64,000 nucleotides of DNA from Acinetobacter tibetensis (GTDB lineage: Bacteria > Pseudomonadota > Gammaproteobacteria > Pseudomonadales > Moraxellaceae). The DNA is taken from contig NZ_CP098732.1 of NCBI RefSeq assembly GCF_023824315.1, forward strand, positions 434,001 through 498,000, read 5' to 3'. Under the pieces are notes generated by a model. That model had not been told where the DNA came from, searched no databases, and saw only the letters and a program-made list of their open reading frames with translations. Made by a program: the position numbers and the translations under genes. This document shows positions 40,111 through 48,003 of the stretch, one piece after another (the stretch's first letter is position 1; each line of letters opens with the position of its first letter).

Positions 40111-40981
40111 TTGTGGGTGGTTATTGTTTACCACGTAGTTTGTTTAAAGCAGAGCTCTTCTCTCTTTTATCTCAAATTTAAATAGAAAAAACATAAAAAA
40201 TAAAAAGCCAATGTTCTGCTATCGACTGATCGATAGGTAATATAACCCGTATTTTGGTAGGTTTTTTTATCTGAATGCTTAGCTGAATTAAATTCATTCT
40301 AATAATTTAAACCAGAAGAACCATACAAGCTCATAAATAATGAAAATTACATGTAATAGGTAAATAGTTTGCAGTCTTAAGCTGATATTTCACTTTTGTC
40401 TGATTTATAGGGGAAATATTAAGCTTATTATGTGTTCATAAAAGATTAAAAAATAATAAATTGATTTATATGAGTAATTAAATAATTGGTGATTTTTCTT
40501 AATGTCTGTAAATATTAGAATTTGCGCAATTTATCTTTTTTTGGGTATATTTTGATTGTTAATCGTTGTTTTTTTTAAAAAATGTGATTAAATTCATAAA
40601 AATAAATTGTTTTGTAAATTTAAGGTAATATATTGTAATATTGTGTAAATTGTAAAATTATATAAAAATTTTATTAATCATGCACTTATTTTTTCATATT
40701 AGAAAAACAAACTTTAAATTTAAAAATTAATAAGAAAAGTTAATATCACTATTTTTATATATTTAACTGAAAAACAGCCGTGTTAATGTGTATTGGGAAT
40801 TAGGCTTAAAATAATAATATTCACGTGATTTAACACGATATAAGTTGCTCCTTTTGAAATTGAATATGATAACTATGCACTTACGAAAAAGGCTCAAGAA
40901 TAACAAATGATCCTATGTAAGTTGCTGTTTTTAAATAATGTATTATTTTTTTAAAGAATAAAGGAACTGGGAGATAGGGCC
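40111..40981. other. Very A+T-rich intergenic region before the pilus locus
   Basis: About 870 bp without a credible gene. It is visibly richer in A and T than its flanks, with many A- and T-tracts. Features seen: a 7-bp inverted repeat CTATCGA/TCGATAG at 40219-40236 and AAATAAT-GT-ATTATTT near 40933-40948. GGGAG 8-12 nt before the pilin ATG is a clear ribosome-binding site. Such tracts are typical H-NS-type silencing and promoter regions of acquired genes, but no binding site is proven. Confidence 0.6.
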
Positions 40982-41500
40982 ATGAAATTGCAAGTGAAAA
41001 CTGCATTGGCAGCATTAATTTTAGGTATGTGTTCGACAGTAGTTTTAGCAGATGGTGAGGAGGCTGCAAAAGGTGGTGATGGTGGATATCATCATCCAGG
41101 TCGCGACGGATGTGGGACCAAATGTGATGGTAAAATTGATATTGAATTATTTGTTGAAAAACATTGTGATTTAGATATCGATAAATCAAAAATCGTAATG
41201 CAAAAAAATCTTATTGGTGGTAAATGGAGTGGACAATCTGGTTTCGATGTCCGTGCAAATGCACCATATAGCCTCAACATCACTAAACCATCTACTTTAG
41301 ATAATGAAATAGATGCTTCGCAAAAAATTCCAGTGAATGTTGATACTAAACTTGGTTTATTTAATTACACTGGGGCAGTACTTCCTTATACCTCATCAAC
41401 TAGAACATTTACAGTGAAAGCAGAAACTGTAAGTGCGGTGTCTGACATGGCACATTGGGGTACCTATAAAGGAACTTATAAAGTAGCGGTTGCATTCTAA
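40982..41500 (+). CDS. Probable major pilin of a chaperone-usher pilus (SCPU/archaic type)
   Basis: 172 residues. Signal peptide to about 23 (VVLA). The mature N-terminus is unusual: DGEEAAKGGDGGYHHPGRDG, then C44-GTK-C48 and C62, so it is rich in Gly and His and has three cysteines. The rest is a pilin-like beta-sandwich: FDVRANAPYSLNI near the usual 'vsCtngtpYtv' strand, and a C-terminal GTYKGTYKVAVAF strand that ends in an aromatic residue, as donor-strand pilins do. It is first in the operon and separated from the chaperone gene by a hairpin, as expected for the most abundant subunit. Confidence 0.75.
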   Translation: MKLQVKTALAALILGMCSTVVLADGEEAAKGGDGGYHHPGRDGCGTKCDGKIDIELFVEKHCDLDIDKSKIVMQKNLIGGKWSGQSGFDVRANAPYSLNITKPSTLDNEIDASQKIPVNVDTKLGLFNYTGAVLPYTSSTRTFTVKAETVSAVSDMAHWGTYKGTYKVAVAF

Positions 41501-41514
41501 ATAAAAATAGGAAA

Positions 41515-41545
41515 TAGTGGTGTATGTGCATAACATGCACCACTA
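41515..41545 (+). promoter_or_regulatory. Intercistronic hairpin between pilin and chaperone genes
   Basis: A 12-bp stem (left 41515-41526, right 41534-41545, one G-U pair, 7-nt loop), 15 nt after the pilin stop. There is no strong T-run behind it, so read-through is likely. Its place suggests it protects the pilin mRNA or partly stops transcription, lowering chaperone and usher output. Confidence 0.6.
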
Positions 41546-41569
41546 TAATAATTTTAAAAGGGAATAAAT

Positions 41570-42271
41570 ATGAGAAAAATAATTTTATTCTTAATTTTAA
41601 GTAGCTTAAGTAATTTTTTAATTGCAGGAATTAAGTTTACACCAGTACAACTTTATTTAGGTGATAAAAATAAGCAACAGAGAAGTACCACAGTCATTGT
41701 GGAAAGTTCTGATTTTGATCGTTCTAAAATTTTTGAGTTGTCTGCTGTGAAATGGAGCCAAAATGAAAAAGGAGAGGATGTCCTTGAAGAAGAAAAAAAC
41801 ATTTTATTCAATCCTAAGATTTTTGAGTTAAAACCAGAAAGTAAACAAATTGTTCGTATTGGGTTTAGTCAACCCTTTACAGGGAACGAGCTAGATCGTG
41901 AAAAAACTTGGCGCGTTATTTTTAATGAAGTTACCCCAGTAGCAGATGATGAGGCAATAAATTTTCAGTTTAACTTTTCATTACCTTTATTTGTAGGTAA
42001 ACAAGATAAAACTAATCTTGATGTAAAACTTAAAACGATAAATAATAATATGATGGTCGATATTCAAAATATTGCAAAATCACATGTACAAATTACAGAT
42101 ATTCGATTGGTAGATAGCCAGAACAAGGAATTGTTGCAGAAAAGCTTTAATCGATATTTACTTGTTGGACAAAAATATACATTTGATTTGGGTAATTTAT
42201 CTAAGAAACCAAATGATAAAATAAAAGTGAAAATTAAAACTGATAAAGATGGAGATTTATTAGAATATTAA
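41570..42271 (+). CDS. Periplasmic pilus chaperone (archaic-type)
   Basis: 233 residues with signal peptide to about 19 (FLIAG). Two Ig-like domains: the first holds LSAVKWSQNEKGEDVLEEEKNILFNPKIFELKPESKQIVRIGFSQPF, which matches the archaic (sigma) chaperone consensus 'VxWxQxxGxdxLxxTxdllxxPpxfxLxPGxxQxvRi' better than the PapD type, followed by WRVIFNEVTPV. It folds subunits by donor-strand complementation. AAAGGG precedes the ATG. The usher gene starts 18 nt after its stop. Confidence 0.85.
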   Translation: MRKIILFLILSSLSNFLIAGIKFTPVQLYLGDKNKQQRSTTVIVESSDFDRSKIFELSAVKWSQNEKGEDVLEEEKNILFNPKIFELKPESKQIVRIGFSQPFTGNELDREKTWRVIFNEVTPVADDEAINFQFNFSLPLFVGKQDKTNLDVKLKTINNNMMVDIQNIAKSHVQITDIRLVDSQNKELLQKSFNRYLLVGQKYTFDLGNLSKKPNDKIKVKIKTDKDGDLLEY

Positions 42272-42289
42272 ATCTCTGAGGGTGATTCT

Positions 42290-44602
42290 ATGAAATGTTT
42301 TAGAGTTGTTCTTGTTTTTTTTAGTGCAGTCGGGATAGCGCAAGCAAATGTTGATTCATTAGCAGAAAGGGATGCAGGGGCACTAATTGTAAATGTTTGG
42401 TTAAATGGCGTAGATCGGAATATTGAAACAGTACTATTAGTCACTAAGGATGGTGAATATATAGAATGTAAAACATTAAACGAATTAGGTGTTGATCCTT
42501 CCAAATTTGTAAAGAACCATGGTCAAGATGGTTTCTGTTTAATGCGTGGTTCCGATATAAAATTTCAAAAAGATGATGCACTTCAGGCAATTAAAATTGA
42601 CTTACCTGCATCTTATTTTAAAGATAATAATTATGAGAGTATAGTTGTTACCCCGGCAAGAGCAAATTTTGGGGGGTTCATTAATTATGATTTCTTTTAT
42701 TCTAAAGATGACTTTTCGAATGATTTTAATGCCTATTCAGAAATTGGGGTATTTAAAGATTACTGGTTATTCAATAATGCAATTTTATATAAAGATTCAC
42801 CAGATGTAGGGGAAAAGCAGTTTTTACGTGTCAGTTCATTGTTTGAACTTGAATTTCCTGAAAAATATTTAAAATTAAGAATTGGGGATAATACGAGTGT
42901 CTATAACTCGTTAACAAATTCATTCCGATATGGTGGGATCAGTTTCGGTACAAACTATACAGATCGTCCAGATTTTGTATATTGGAATATGCCAACTTTA
43001 CAAGGAAGTGCTGCATTACCATCAACCGTAGATTTATATATTAATGGCGTAAACTTATATAAACAGTCGATAACACCAGGTAATTATTCTTTACAAAGTG
43101 GAGCAACGATTGACCAAGCAGGTGAGGCGAGGGTTGTTGTACAAGATATTCTGGGAAATCAGACCGTACAGAGTTTCCCTATTTATATTAGTAGTCAATT
43201 ACTGCGTGTGGGTTTAAATGAATACGATATTTCTTTAGGTAAGTTAAGATATAACTATGATGAAGATGATAGTGATTATCGTGATTTCTTTTCAAAAGTA
43301 TTTTTCCGTCGAGGGGTTGCTGCAAGTACAACCTTGGGATTTGATGCAACTTACTCAAAAGATGTGAGTAATATAAGCTTTATGTGGACTCAAGGTGTAA
43401 GTAAGTTTGTTTTACTTGATACTGCATATGCTGTGAGTGATTATAATGGAGATATTGGGCATGCAGCTTCTGCTTCAGTGAGCAGAAATTTTGGAACTTG
43501 GTCTTTTGGTTTAAATAGTCATTATTATACTGAAAAGTTTCAACAGTTAGGTTTTGATGAATATGATTTTAATACTAAAATATCTAATCTGGCTTATATA
43601 AACTTCTCTAATCTCAGATTTGTTGATGGTTTTAATTTGAGTTATGTTGATAATAAAAACTATAAAGTTGATGGTTTTGAATCGGTTGATAGTAAAATTA
43701 TAAATATGGGTGTTCAGAAACTATTAACTAAAAATTTGTATACAAGTTTAAATTATTTTAAAAATTTTGAAGATGGTGATGATAGTTTTAATATCGTCTT
43801 TAGTTACAACTGGGGTAATAGAGGGAGTATTGATTTAGAGCATAGTACGGATAATGGTGAAACTGTATTAAGTTATTCTGAAAATAGCTTGTTGCAAAAC
43901 GGTTTAGATTATTCGGTTGCTGTTTCTAATGTTGATAGTGAATTTAATTATCATGGTTATGGATTGTATAAAACTAATATTGGTGATTTTAGAGCATCTT
44001 ATGATGAATATACGAATAATAAGGTAACTCAAGCTCAATATCGTGGAGCAACAGTTCTTTTGGGTAATAAGCTCTCAGCAACAAAATATGTGGATAATGC
44101 TTTTTCCTTAGTTAATATTGATGGTATGAAAGATGTCGATGTATTAAGGTCATTGTCAGTTGTTGGTAAGACGAATGATAAAGGGTATCTTTTTGTACAT
44201 GATATTATTCCTTATATTAATTATGATATTTCTTATGATCAAAATCAGTTGCCTTTGGATTATACCTTTGATCAGCCTGTACAGAAATTAAGTGCATTAA
44301 ATCAAAGGGGTTATATTCTAGATTTCAAAGTTGCAAAAACCAAGAAATTTGTAGTTCATTTAAAAGATTCAAACAATAATAATTTTCCTGTTGGGACAGT
44401 TGTAAAAATTAATAGTAATGAGGATGAAAGTTACTTTATTGATAGTAATGGTTTAGTTTATTTGTATCTTTCAAAACCAGTAAAATATGATCTAAAACTA
44501 GCAATGCAGGAGGGAAAAACTTGTAATACATCTTTCAGTATTTCGCAGACTCAAATTGATAATAGCAATGATGCACAAGTCATCAATTTAGTTTGTAAGT
44601 AA
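42290..44602 (+). CDS. Outer-membrane usher protein
   Basis: 770 residues, somewhat short for ushers (about 800-860). Signal peptide to about 19 (GIAQA), N-terminal domain with GALIVNVWLNG, the barrel start with RIGDNTSVYNSLTNSFRYGGISFGTNY, the plug and mid-region PSTVDLYINGVNLYKQSITPGNYSL near 240-270, and C-terminal domain(s) ending with the paired cysteines near the end (TCNTSF and VCK). It is the pore that assembles and secretes the pilus. Between chaperone and second subunit genes; GAGGGTGA precedes the ATG. Confidence 0.88.
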   Translation: MKCFRVVLVFFSAVGIAQANVDSLAERDAGALIVNVWLNGVDRNIETVLLVTKDGEYIECKTLNELGVDPSKFVKNHGQDGFCLMRGSDIKFQKDDALQAIKIDLPASYFKDNNYESIVVTPARANFGGFINYDFFYSKDDFSNDFNAYSEIGVFKDYWLFNNAILYKDSPDVGEKQFLRVSSLFELEFPEKYLKLRIGDNTSVYNSLTNSFRYGGISFGTNYTDRPDFVYWNMPTLQGSAALPSTVDLYINGVNLYKQSITPGNYSLQSGATIDQAGEARVVVQDILGNQTVQSFPIYISSQLLRVGLNEYDISLGKLRYNYDEDDSDYRDFFSKVFFRRGVAASTTLGFDATYSKDVSNISFMWTQGVSKFVLLDTAYAVSDYNGDIGHAASASVSRNFGTWSFGLNSHYYTEKFQQLGFDEYDFNTKISNLAYINFSNLRFVDGFNLSYVDNKNYKVDGFESVDSKIINMGVQKLLTKNLYTSLNYFKNFEDGDDSFNIVFSYNWGNRGSIDLEHSTDNGETVLSYSENSLLQNGLDYSVAVSNVDSEFNYHGYGLYKTNIGDFRASYDEYTNNKVTQAQYRGATVLLGNKLSATKYVDNAFSLVNIDGMKDVDVLRSLSVVGKTNDKGYLFVHDIIPYINYDISYDQNQLPLDYTFDQPVQKLSALNQRGYILDFKVAKTKKFVVHLKDSNNNNFPVGTVVKINSNEDESYFIDSNGLVYLYLSKPVKYDLKLAMQEGKTCNTSFSISQTQIDNSNDAQVINLVCK

Positions 44603-44614
44603 TAGGAGGTTGGT

Positions 44615-45025
44615 ATGAAACCAATTTTTTTAGCTTGCTTAATCTCTATGAGTTGTAGTGCTGCTTATGCAGCAGGATGTTCAGTCAGCGGTTTTTCTGC
44701 CCCTGAAATGAAATTAGCCAACTACTATCATAGTCAGACAGCTACATCTTTTAACATTTCTTGTGATCGCAGTTATTCGATTTCATTCAGAAGTCAGAAT
44801 TTATTAAATGCGAGTGGTTCAAGTTATGTATCGAATGGACCCTATAAAGTCAAAACCCAAATGAATATTCGAGGTGCGAGTGAAAATCTATGGGGGGTTC
44901 AAATGAGACAAAAAGCAGGAACTAATCAAAAGTATATAATTTCAGCCCAACTCGAAGAGAATCCTTTATATAGTGTTCCTGCAGGAGTTTATCGTGACCG
45001 AATCTATGTCAATGTGGATTTTTAA
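44615..45025 (+). CDS. Second pilin-like subunit (SCPU-type)
   Basis: 136 residues with signal peptide to about 20 (AAYAAG). Starts GCSVSGF, contains TSFNISCDRSYSISFRSQNLL and ends with PAGVYRDRIYVNVDF, the classical spore-coat-U-domain C-terminus (GxYxDxxxVxV). AGGAGG lies 5 nt before the ATG. Being single-domain, it is a minor subunit or initiator and not a two-domain tip adhesin as in Csu pili. Confidence 0.78.
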   Translation: MKPIFLACLISMSCSAAYAAGCSVSGFSAPEMKLANYYHSQTATSFNISCDRSYSISFRSQNLLNASGSSYVSNGPYKVKTQMNIRGASENLWGVQMRQKAGTNQKYIISAQLEENPLYSVPAGVYRDRIYVNVDF

Positions 45026-45061
45026 GTTCGTTGTAAAGCCGTTAGGTTTTGTAAATGATCA

Positions 45062-45094
45062 ACAAAAGGGAGGTCAATGTTATCTCCCTTTTGT
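45062..45094 (+). terminator. Intrinsic terminator after the pilus operon
   Basis: CAAAAGGGAG / CTCCCTTTTG, 10-bp perfect stem with an 11-nt loop; only a short T-rich tail. Confidence 0.7.
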
Positions 45095-45105
45095 ATTTCA
45101 CAGGA

Positions 45106-45134
45106 ATGTCAAACAACAATCATCAAACTGTAAA
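45106..45134 (+). promoter_or_regulatory. Candidate Pho box (three half-sites) upstream of the glycosyltransferase gene
   Basis: Three 7-nt units, ATGTCAA (45106), CAATCAT (45117) and CTGTAAA (45128), each match the PhoB half-site CTGTCAT at five of seven positions. They are exactly 11 bp apart with 4-nt A/C spacers, which is the Pho-box geometry. A weak -10 (TAAGCT) begins 10 nt after the last unit, at 45145. Confidence 0.4.
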
Positions 45135-45177
45135 CAAAGACCTCTAAGCTAAAAGAAAATCAAGCAATAGGTGTTAT

Positions 45178-46461
45178 ATGTCTTACATATCCACTGCGAG
45201 CCTGTTAAAACAACAAGATTTTCCAGACAGTTTTAAGTTTTATTTTAAATTACACCAAAACAAAAACAGCAAAGAAGAAGTAAATGTTTTAAATGATCTG
45301 GTTCGCCCACGGTTAAAAATCGCAATTGTCACAGAAACATGGCCACCAGAAGTGAATGGAGTGGCTTTGTCATTGATGCATCTTTGTAGAGGGCTGCAAA
45401 AGCAGGGGCATAAAATCTTGCTGATTCGTCCGAATCAAACCGTACAAAGTGTGGAGTTTGCCCCAAATAAAGAATGTTTGGTTACAGCACAAAGTATTCC
45501 TAAATATCCAAGCTTGCAATTTGGTTGGCCTCAGTTTCTAAAAGTAGCAAATGCCTTAGACGAGTTTATGCCGAATGTTGTACATATTGTGACGGAAGGG
45601 CCATTGGGGCTTACAGCCTTGCATGCTGCTAAAAGTCGTAATATTCCTGTATCTAGTGGTTTTCATTCACCTTTTCAGGATTTCAGTCGTTTCTTTGATT
45701 TGGCTTTTTTGGTGAAACCGATACAACATTATTTACGTTGGTTTCATAATAATACCCAACTGACCTGTGTTCCGAGTAAAGATACGCAAAATGCCTTAAA
45801 ACAATTTGGAATTACTTGCCCGTTGGTTATAGTGGGGCGGGGTGTAGACACGCAGCAATTTTCTCCCGTACATCGCTCTGATGCATATCGGTGCATTTGG
45901 GGGGCAGACTGTCATACCACAGTGATGCTTTATGTGGGACGCTTGTCACCCGAAAAAGAAATCGATGTACTGATTCGTAACTATATATGTATGCTGCAAC
46001 GTGGCGAAAAATATTATAAATTGGTGATTACGGGCGATGGACCTGACCGTCAACGCCTAGAGACTTTAGGTGAATCACATGGCGTGATCTTTACTGGAAG
46101 TTTAACTGGTAAGAATCTTGCAAGTGTTTATGCAAGTGCAGATGTCTTTGTATTTGCCAGCCAAGTAGAAACCTTTGGTAACGTTGTTTTAGAAGCAATG
46201 GCGAGTGGTTTACCTGTTGTGGCATATAATTACGCATGTGCTCATGCACATATTGAACAGGGCAAAACAGGATGGCTGAGTCCATTAAATGATGTCAATG
46301 CATTTTCGAGACACATGCAGAATTTACCAAGACGACAACAACTGAATAGTATGGGACAAAGTGCCCGTCTGAATGTAATGGAAATGGGCTGGCATCATCC
46401 CGTGACTCAACTAGAACAAGCCCTATATCAGGTGGCAAAGGAAACCCGAATGATCGCGTAA
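45178..46461 (+). CDS. Glycosyltransferase family 4 (SqdX/glycolipid-type)
   Basis: 427 residues, cytoplasmic or membrane-associated GT-B enzyme. After an N-terminal extension of about 45 residues comes LKIAIVTETWPPEVNGVALSLMHLCRGLQKQGH, the signature of GT4 enzymes that glycosylate diacylglycerol, and the C-terminal donor domain has VIFTGSLTGKNLASVYASADVFVFASQVETFGNVVLEAMASGLPVVA with the E-x7-E motif. The gene is paired with a PAP2 phosphatase (28 nt gap). Diacylglycerol glycosylation is my inference from this pairing and the family; other mannosyl or sulfoquinovosyl acceptors are possible. Confidence 0.8.
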   Translation: MSYISTASLLKQQDFPDSFKFYFKLHQNKNSKEEVNVLNDLVRPRLKIAIVTETWPPEVNGVALSLMHLCRGLQKQGHKILLIRPNQTVQSVEFAPNKECLVTAQSIPKYPSLQFGWPQFLKVANALDEFMPNVVHIVTEGPLGLTALHAAKSRNIPVSSGFHSPFQDFSRFFDLAFLVKPIQHYLRWFHNNTQLTCVPSKDTQNALKQFGITCPLVIVGRGVDTQQFSPVHRSDAYRCIWGADCHTTVMLYVGRLSPEKEIDVLIRNYICMLQRGEKYYKLVITGDGPDRQRLETLGESHGVIFTGSLTGKNLASVYASADVFVFASQVETFGNVVLEAMASGLPVVAYNYACAHAHIEQGKTGWLSPLNDVNAFSRHMQNLPRRQQLNSMGQSARLNVMEMGWHHPVTQLEQALYQVAKETRMIA

Positions 46462-46489
46462 GCAAAACAAAAGCTTGAGGAGAGGAATT

Positions 46490-47041
46490 ATGAATTTTAA
46501 GAATGCAAAAATAAAAATACTCGATCTCGACTTAAAAGGTTGTTTATATCTGAACCATTTTTCCCATTCAGAGCGAGTGGCACTTTTTTTCAAACTGATT
46601 AGCCGATTAGGTGATGGTTTTTTCTGGTACATCATGTTGATGAGCCTTTGGATATTGCAAGGTTTGTCCTATAGCTTGCAAATGCTGTATTTGATTTTGG
46701 GTTCTTTATTGGGTACGGCCATTTATAAAATTCTAAAAACTAAAACGGTGCGCCCACGACCTTATCAGGTGCATCAAGTGATTCGTCTTTGTGAGCGTCC
46801 TTTGGATCATTTTAGTTTTCCATCAGGACATACTTTGCATGCAGTGATGGCGAGTATGGTGATTGGTTATGTTCAGCCCATCTTATTGGTCTTAATGTTG
46901 CCTTTTACTGTGTTAGTGGCCTTGTCCCGTATGGTGCTAGGCTTACATTATCCAAGTGATGTTGCTGTTGGTGCTGTGATAGGTGCGAGTGTTGCCGCAG
47001 TGATTATTGCCTGTGCACCTATGTTTAGCATGGTCTTGTAG
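46490..47041 (+). CDS. PAP2-family membrane phosphatase
   Basis: 183 residues from the ATG at 46490, with GAGGAGAGG 5-13 nt upstream (the TTG at 46475 overlaps that site). The three phosphatase motifs are present: K-x6-RP (KTKTVRPRP), PSGHTLH, and S-R-x5-H-x3-D (SRMVLGLHYPSD). Five to six transmembrane helices. It likely removes phosphate from phosphatidic acid or a similar lipid phosphate; together with the upstream glycosyltransferase this would supply diacylglycerol and free phosphate. Confidence 0.85.
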   Translation: MNFKNAKIKILDLDLKGCLYLNHFSHSERVALFFKLISRLGDGFFWYIMLMSLWILQGLSYSLQMLYLILGSLLGTAIYKILKTKTVRPRPYQVHQVIRLCERPLDHFSFPSGHTLHAVMASMVIGYVQPILLVLMLPFTVLVALSRMVLGLHYPSDVAVGAVIGASVAAVIIACAPMFSMVL

Positions 47042-47121
47042 ATTAAATCATACTGAGCCGTTTTTCAGACATGATGAAATTTGTTAAAGTAGCCGATTCA
47101 TAGCATAAATTAGGAACAGTC

Positions 47122-47322
47122 ATGGGTTTACGTTGGACAGATACCATGGATATCGCGATTGAACTATATGAAGCACATCCAGATGTGGACCCGCAATGGA
47201 TTCGTTTTACCGACTTACACGCGTGGGTGTGTGCTTTGCCTGACTTTAGTGATGATCCAACGAAGTCGACTGAAGGTTTGCTTGAAGCAATTCAAATGGC
47301 GTGGATTGACGAAGCCAGCTAA
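47122..47322 (+). CDS. iscX: Fe-S cluster assembly protein IscX
   Basis: 66 residues, matching the family over its whole length: LRWTDTMDIAIELYEAHPDVDPQWIRFTDLHAWVCALPDFSDDP. IscX is a frataxin-like acidic helper that binds IscS and iron and tunes cluster assembly. It normally closes the isc operon, but no other isc gene is near; ndk follows. AGGAACAG precedes the ATG. Confidence 0.95.
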   Translation: MGLRWTDTMDIAIELYEAHPDVDPQWIRFTDLHAWVCALPDFSDDPTKSTEGLLEAIQMAWIDEAS

Positions 47323-47400
47323 TCCAGCATTTTTCTAGCGGCACATCGAAAAAATCCAGTTTTTTTACATTACAAAAGCTGATAACTGCACATTATTCGG

Positions 47401-47406
47401 TATAAT
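47401..47406 (+). promoter_or_regulatory. Consensus -10 box upstream of ndk
   Basis: TATAAT, 42 nt before the ndk start, with the weak -35 region expected near 47378. The position fits a short leader. Confidence 0.5.
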
Positions 47407-47448
47407 GCGGCAAAATTTTCACGTCTAATTTGACTTAAGGAGCCAATC

Positions 47449-47880
47449 ATGGCTATTGAACGTACTTTATCTATCGTAAAACCAGACGCAGTTGCTAAAA
47501 ACCACATCGGTGACATCTTTGCTCGTTTTGAAAAAGCTGGTCTTCAAATCGTTGCAACTAAAATGAAACACTTGACTCAAACTGAAGCTGAAGGTTTCTA
47601 CGCAGAACACAAAGAACGCGGTTTCTTTGCTGACTTAGTTGCGTTTATGACTTCTGGTCCAGTTGTTGTTTCAGTTCTTGAAGGCGAAAACGCAGTTCTT
47701 GCTCACCGCGAAATCCTTGGCGCAACTAACCCTAAAGAAGCTGCTCCAGGTACAATCCGCGCTGACTTCGCTGTAAGCATCGACGAAAATGCTGCACACG
47801 GTTCTGACTCTGTAGCATCTGCTGATCGTGAAGTTAACTACTTCTTCGCTCAAACTGAGATTGCTCCGCGTACTCGTTAA
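47449..47880 (+). CDS. ndk: Nucleoside diphosphate kinase
   Basis: 143 residues. The phosphorylated histidine is H117 in NAAHGSDS, and [13 protein letters not shown] at the start is diagnostic. It transfers the gamma phosphate between nucleotides to balance NTP pools. Highly biased codon use (GTT, GAC, TTC, CGT) indicates strong expression. A strong terminator follows. Confidence 0.97.
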   Translation: MAIERTLSIVKPDAVAKNHIGDIFARFEKAGLQIVATKMKHLTQTEAEGFYAEHKERGFFADLVAFMTSGPVVVSVLEGENAVLAHREILGATNPKEAAPGTIRADFAVSIDENAAHGSDSVASADREVNYFFAQTEIAPRTR

Positions 47881-47893
47881 TTCGCAGTATTCG

Positions 47894-47930
47894 AACCAGA
47901 TAAGTGTTATACTGCTTATCTGGTTTTTTT
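47894..47930 (+). terminator. Intrinsic terminator after ndk
   Basis: AACCAGATAAG / CTTATCTGGTT with T7. Confidence 0.92.
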
Positions 47931-48003
47931 ATTCTCTTAAAATTTATTTGCTTGAATATTGAGCAATATCTTTCTATCTTCGACATGGTTTAGGTAATTA
48001 CAC

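Noticed and set aside
40219..40236. Inverted repeat CTATCGA/TCGATAG as a recombination or attachment site
   Set aside because: Only one copy seen, short, and no integrase or direct repeats near; kept only as a possible operator.
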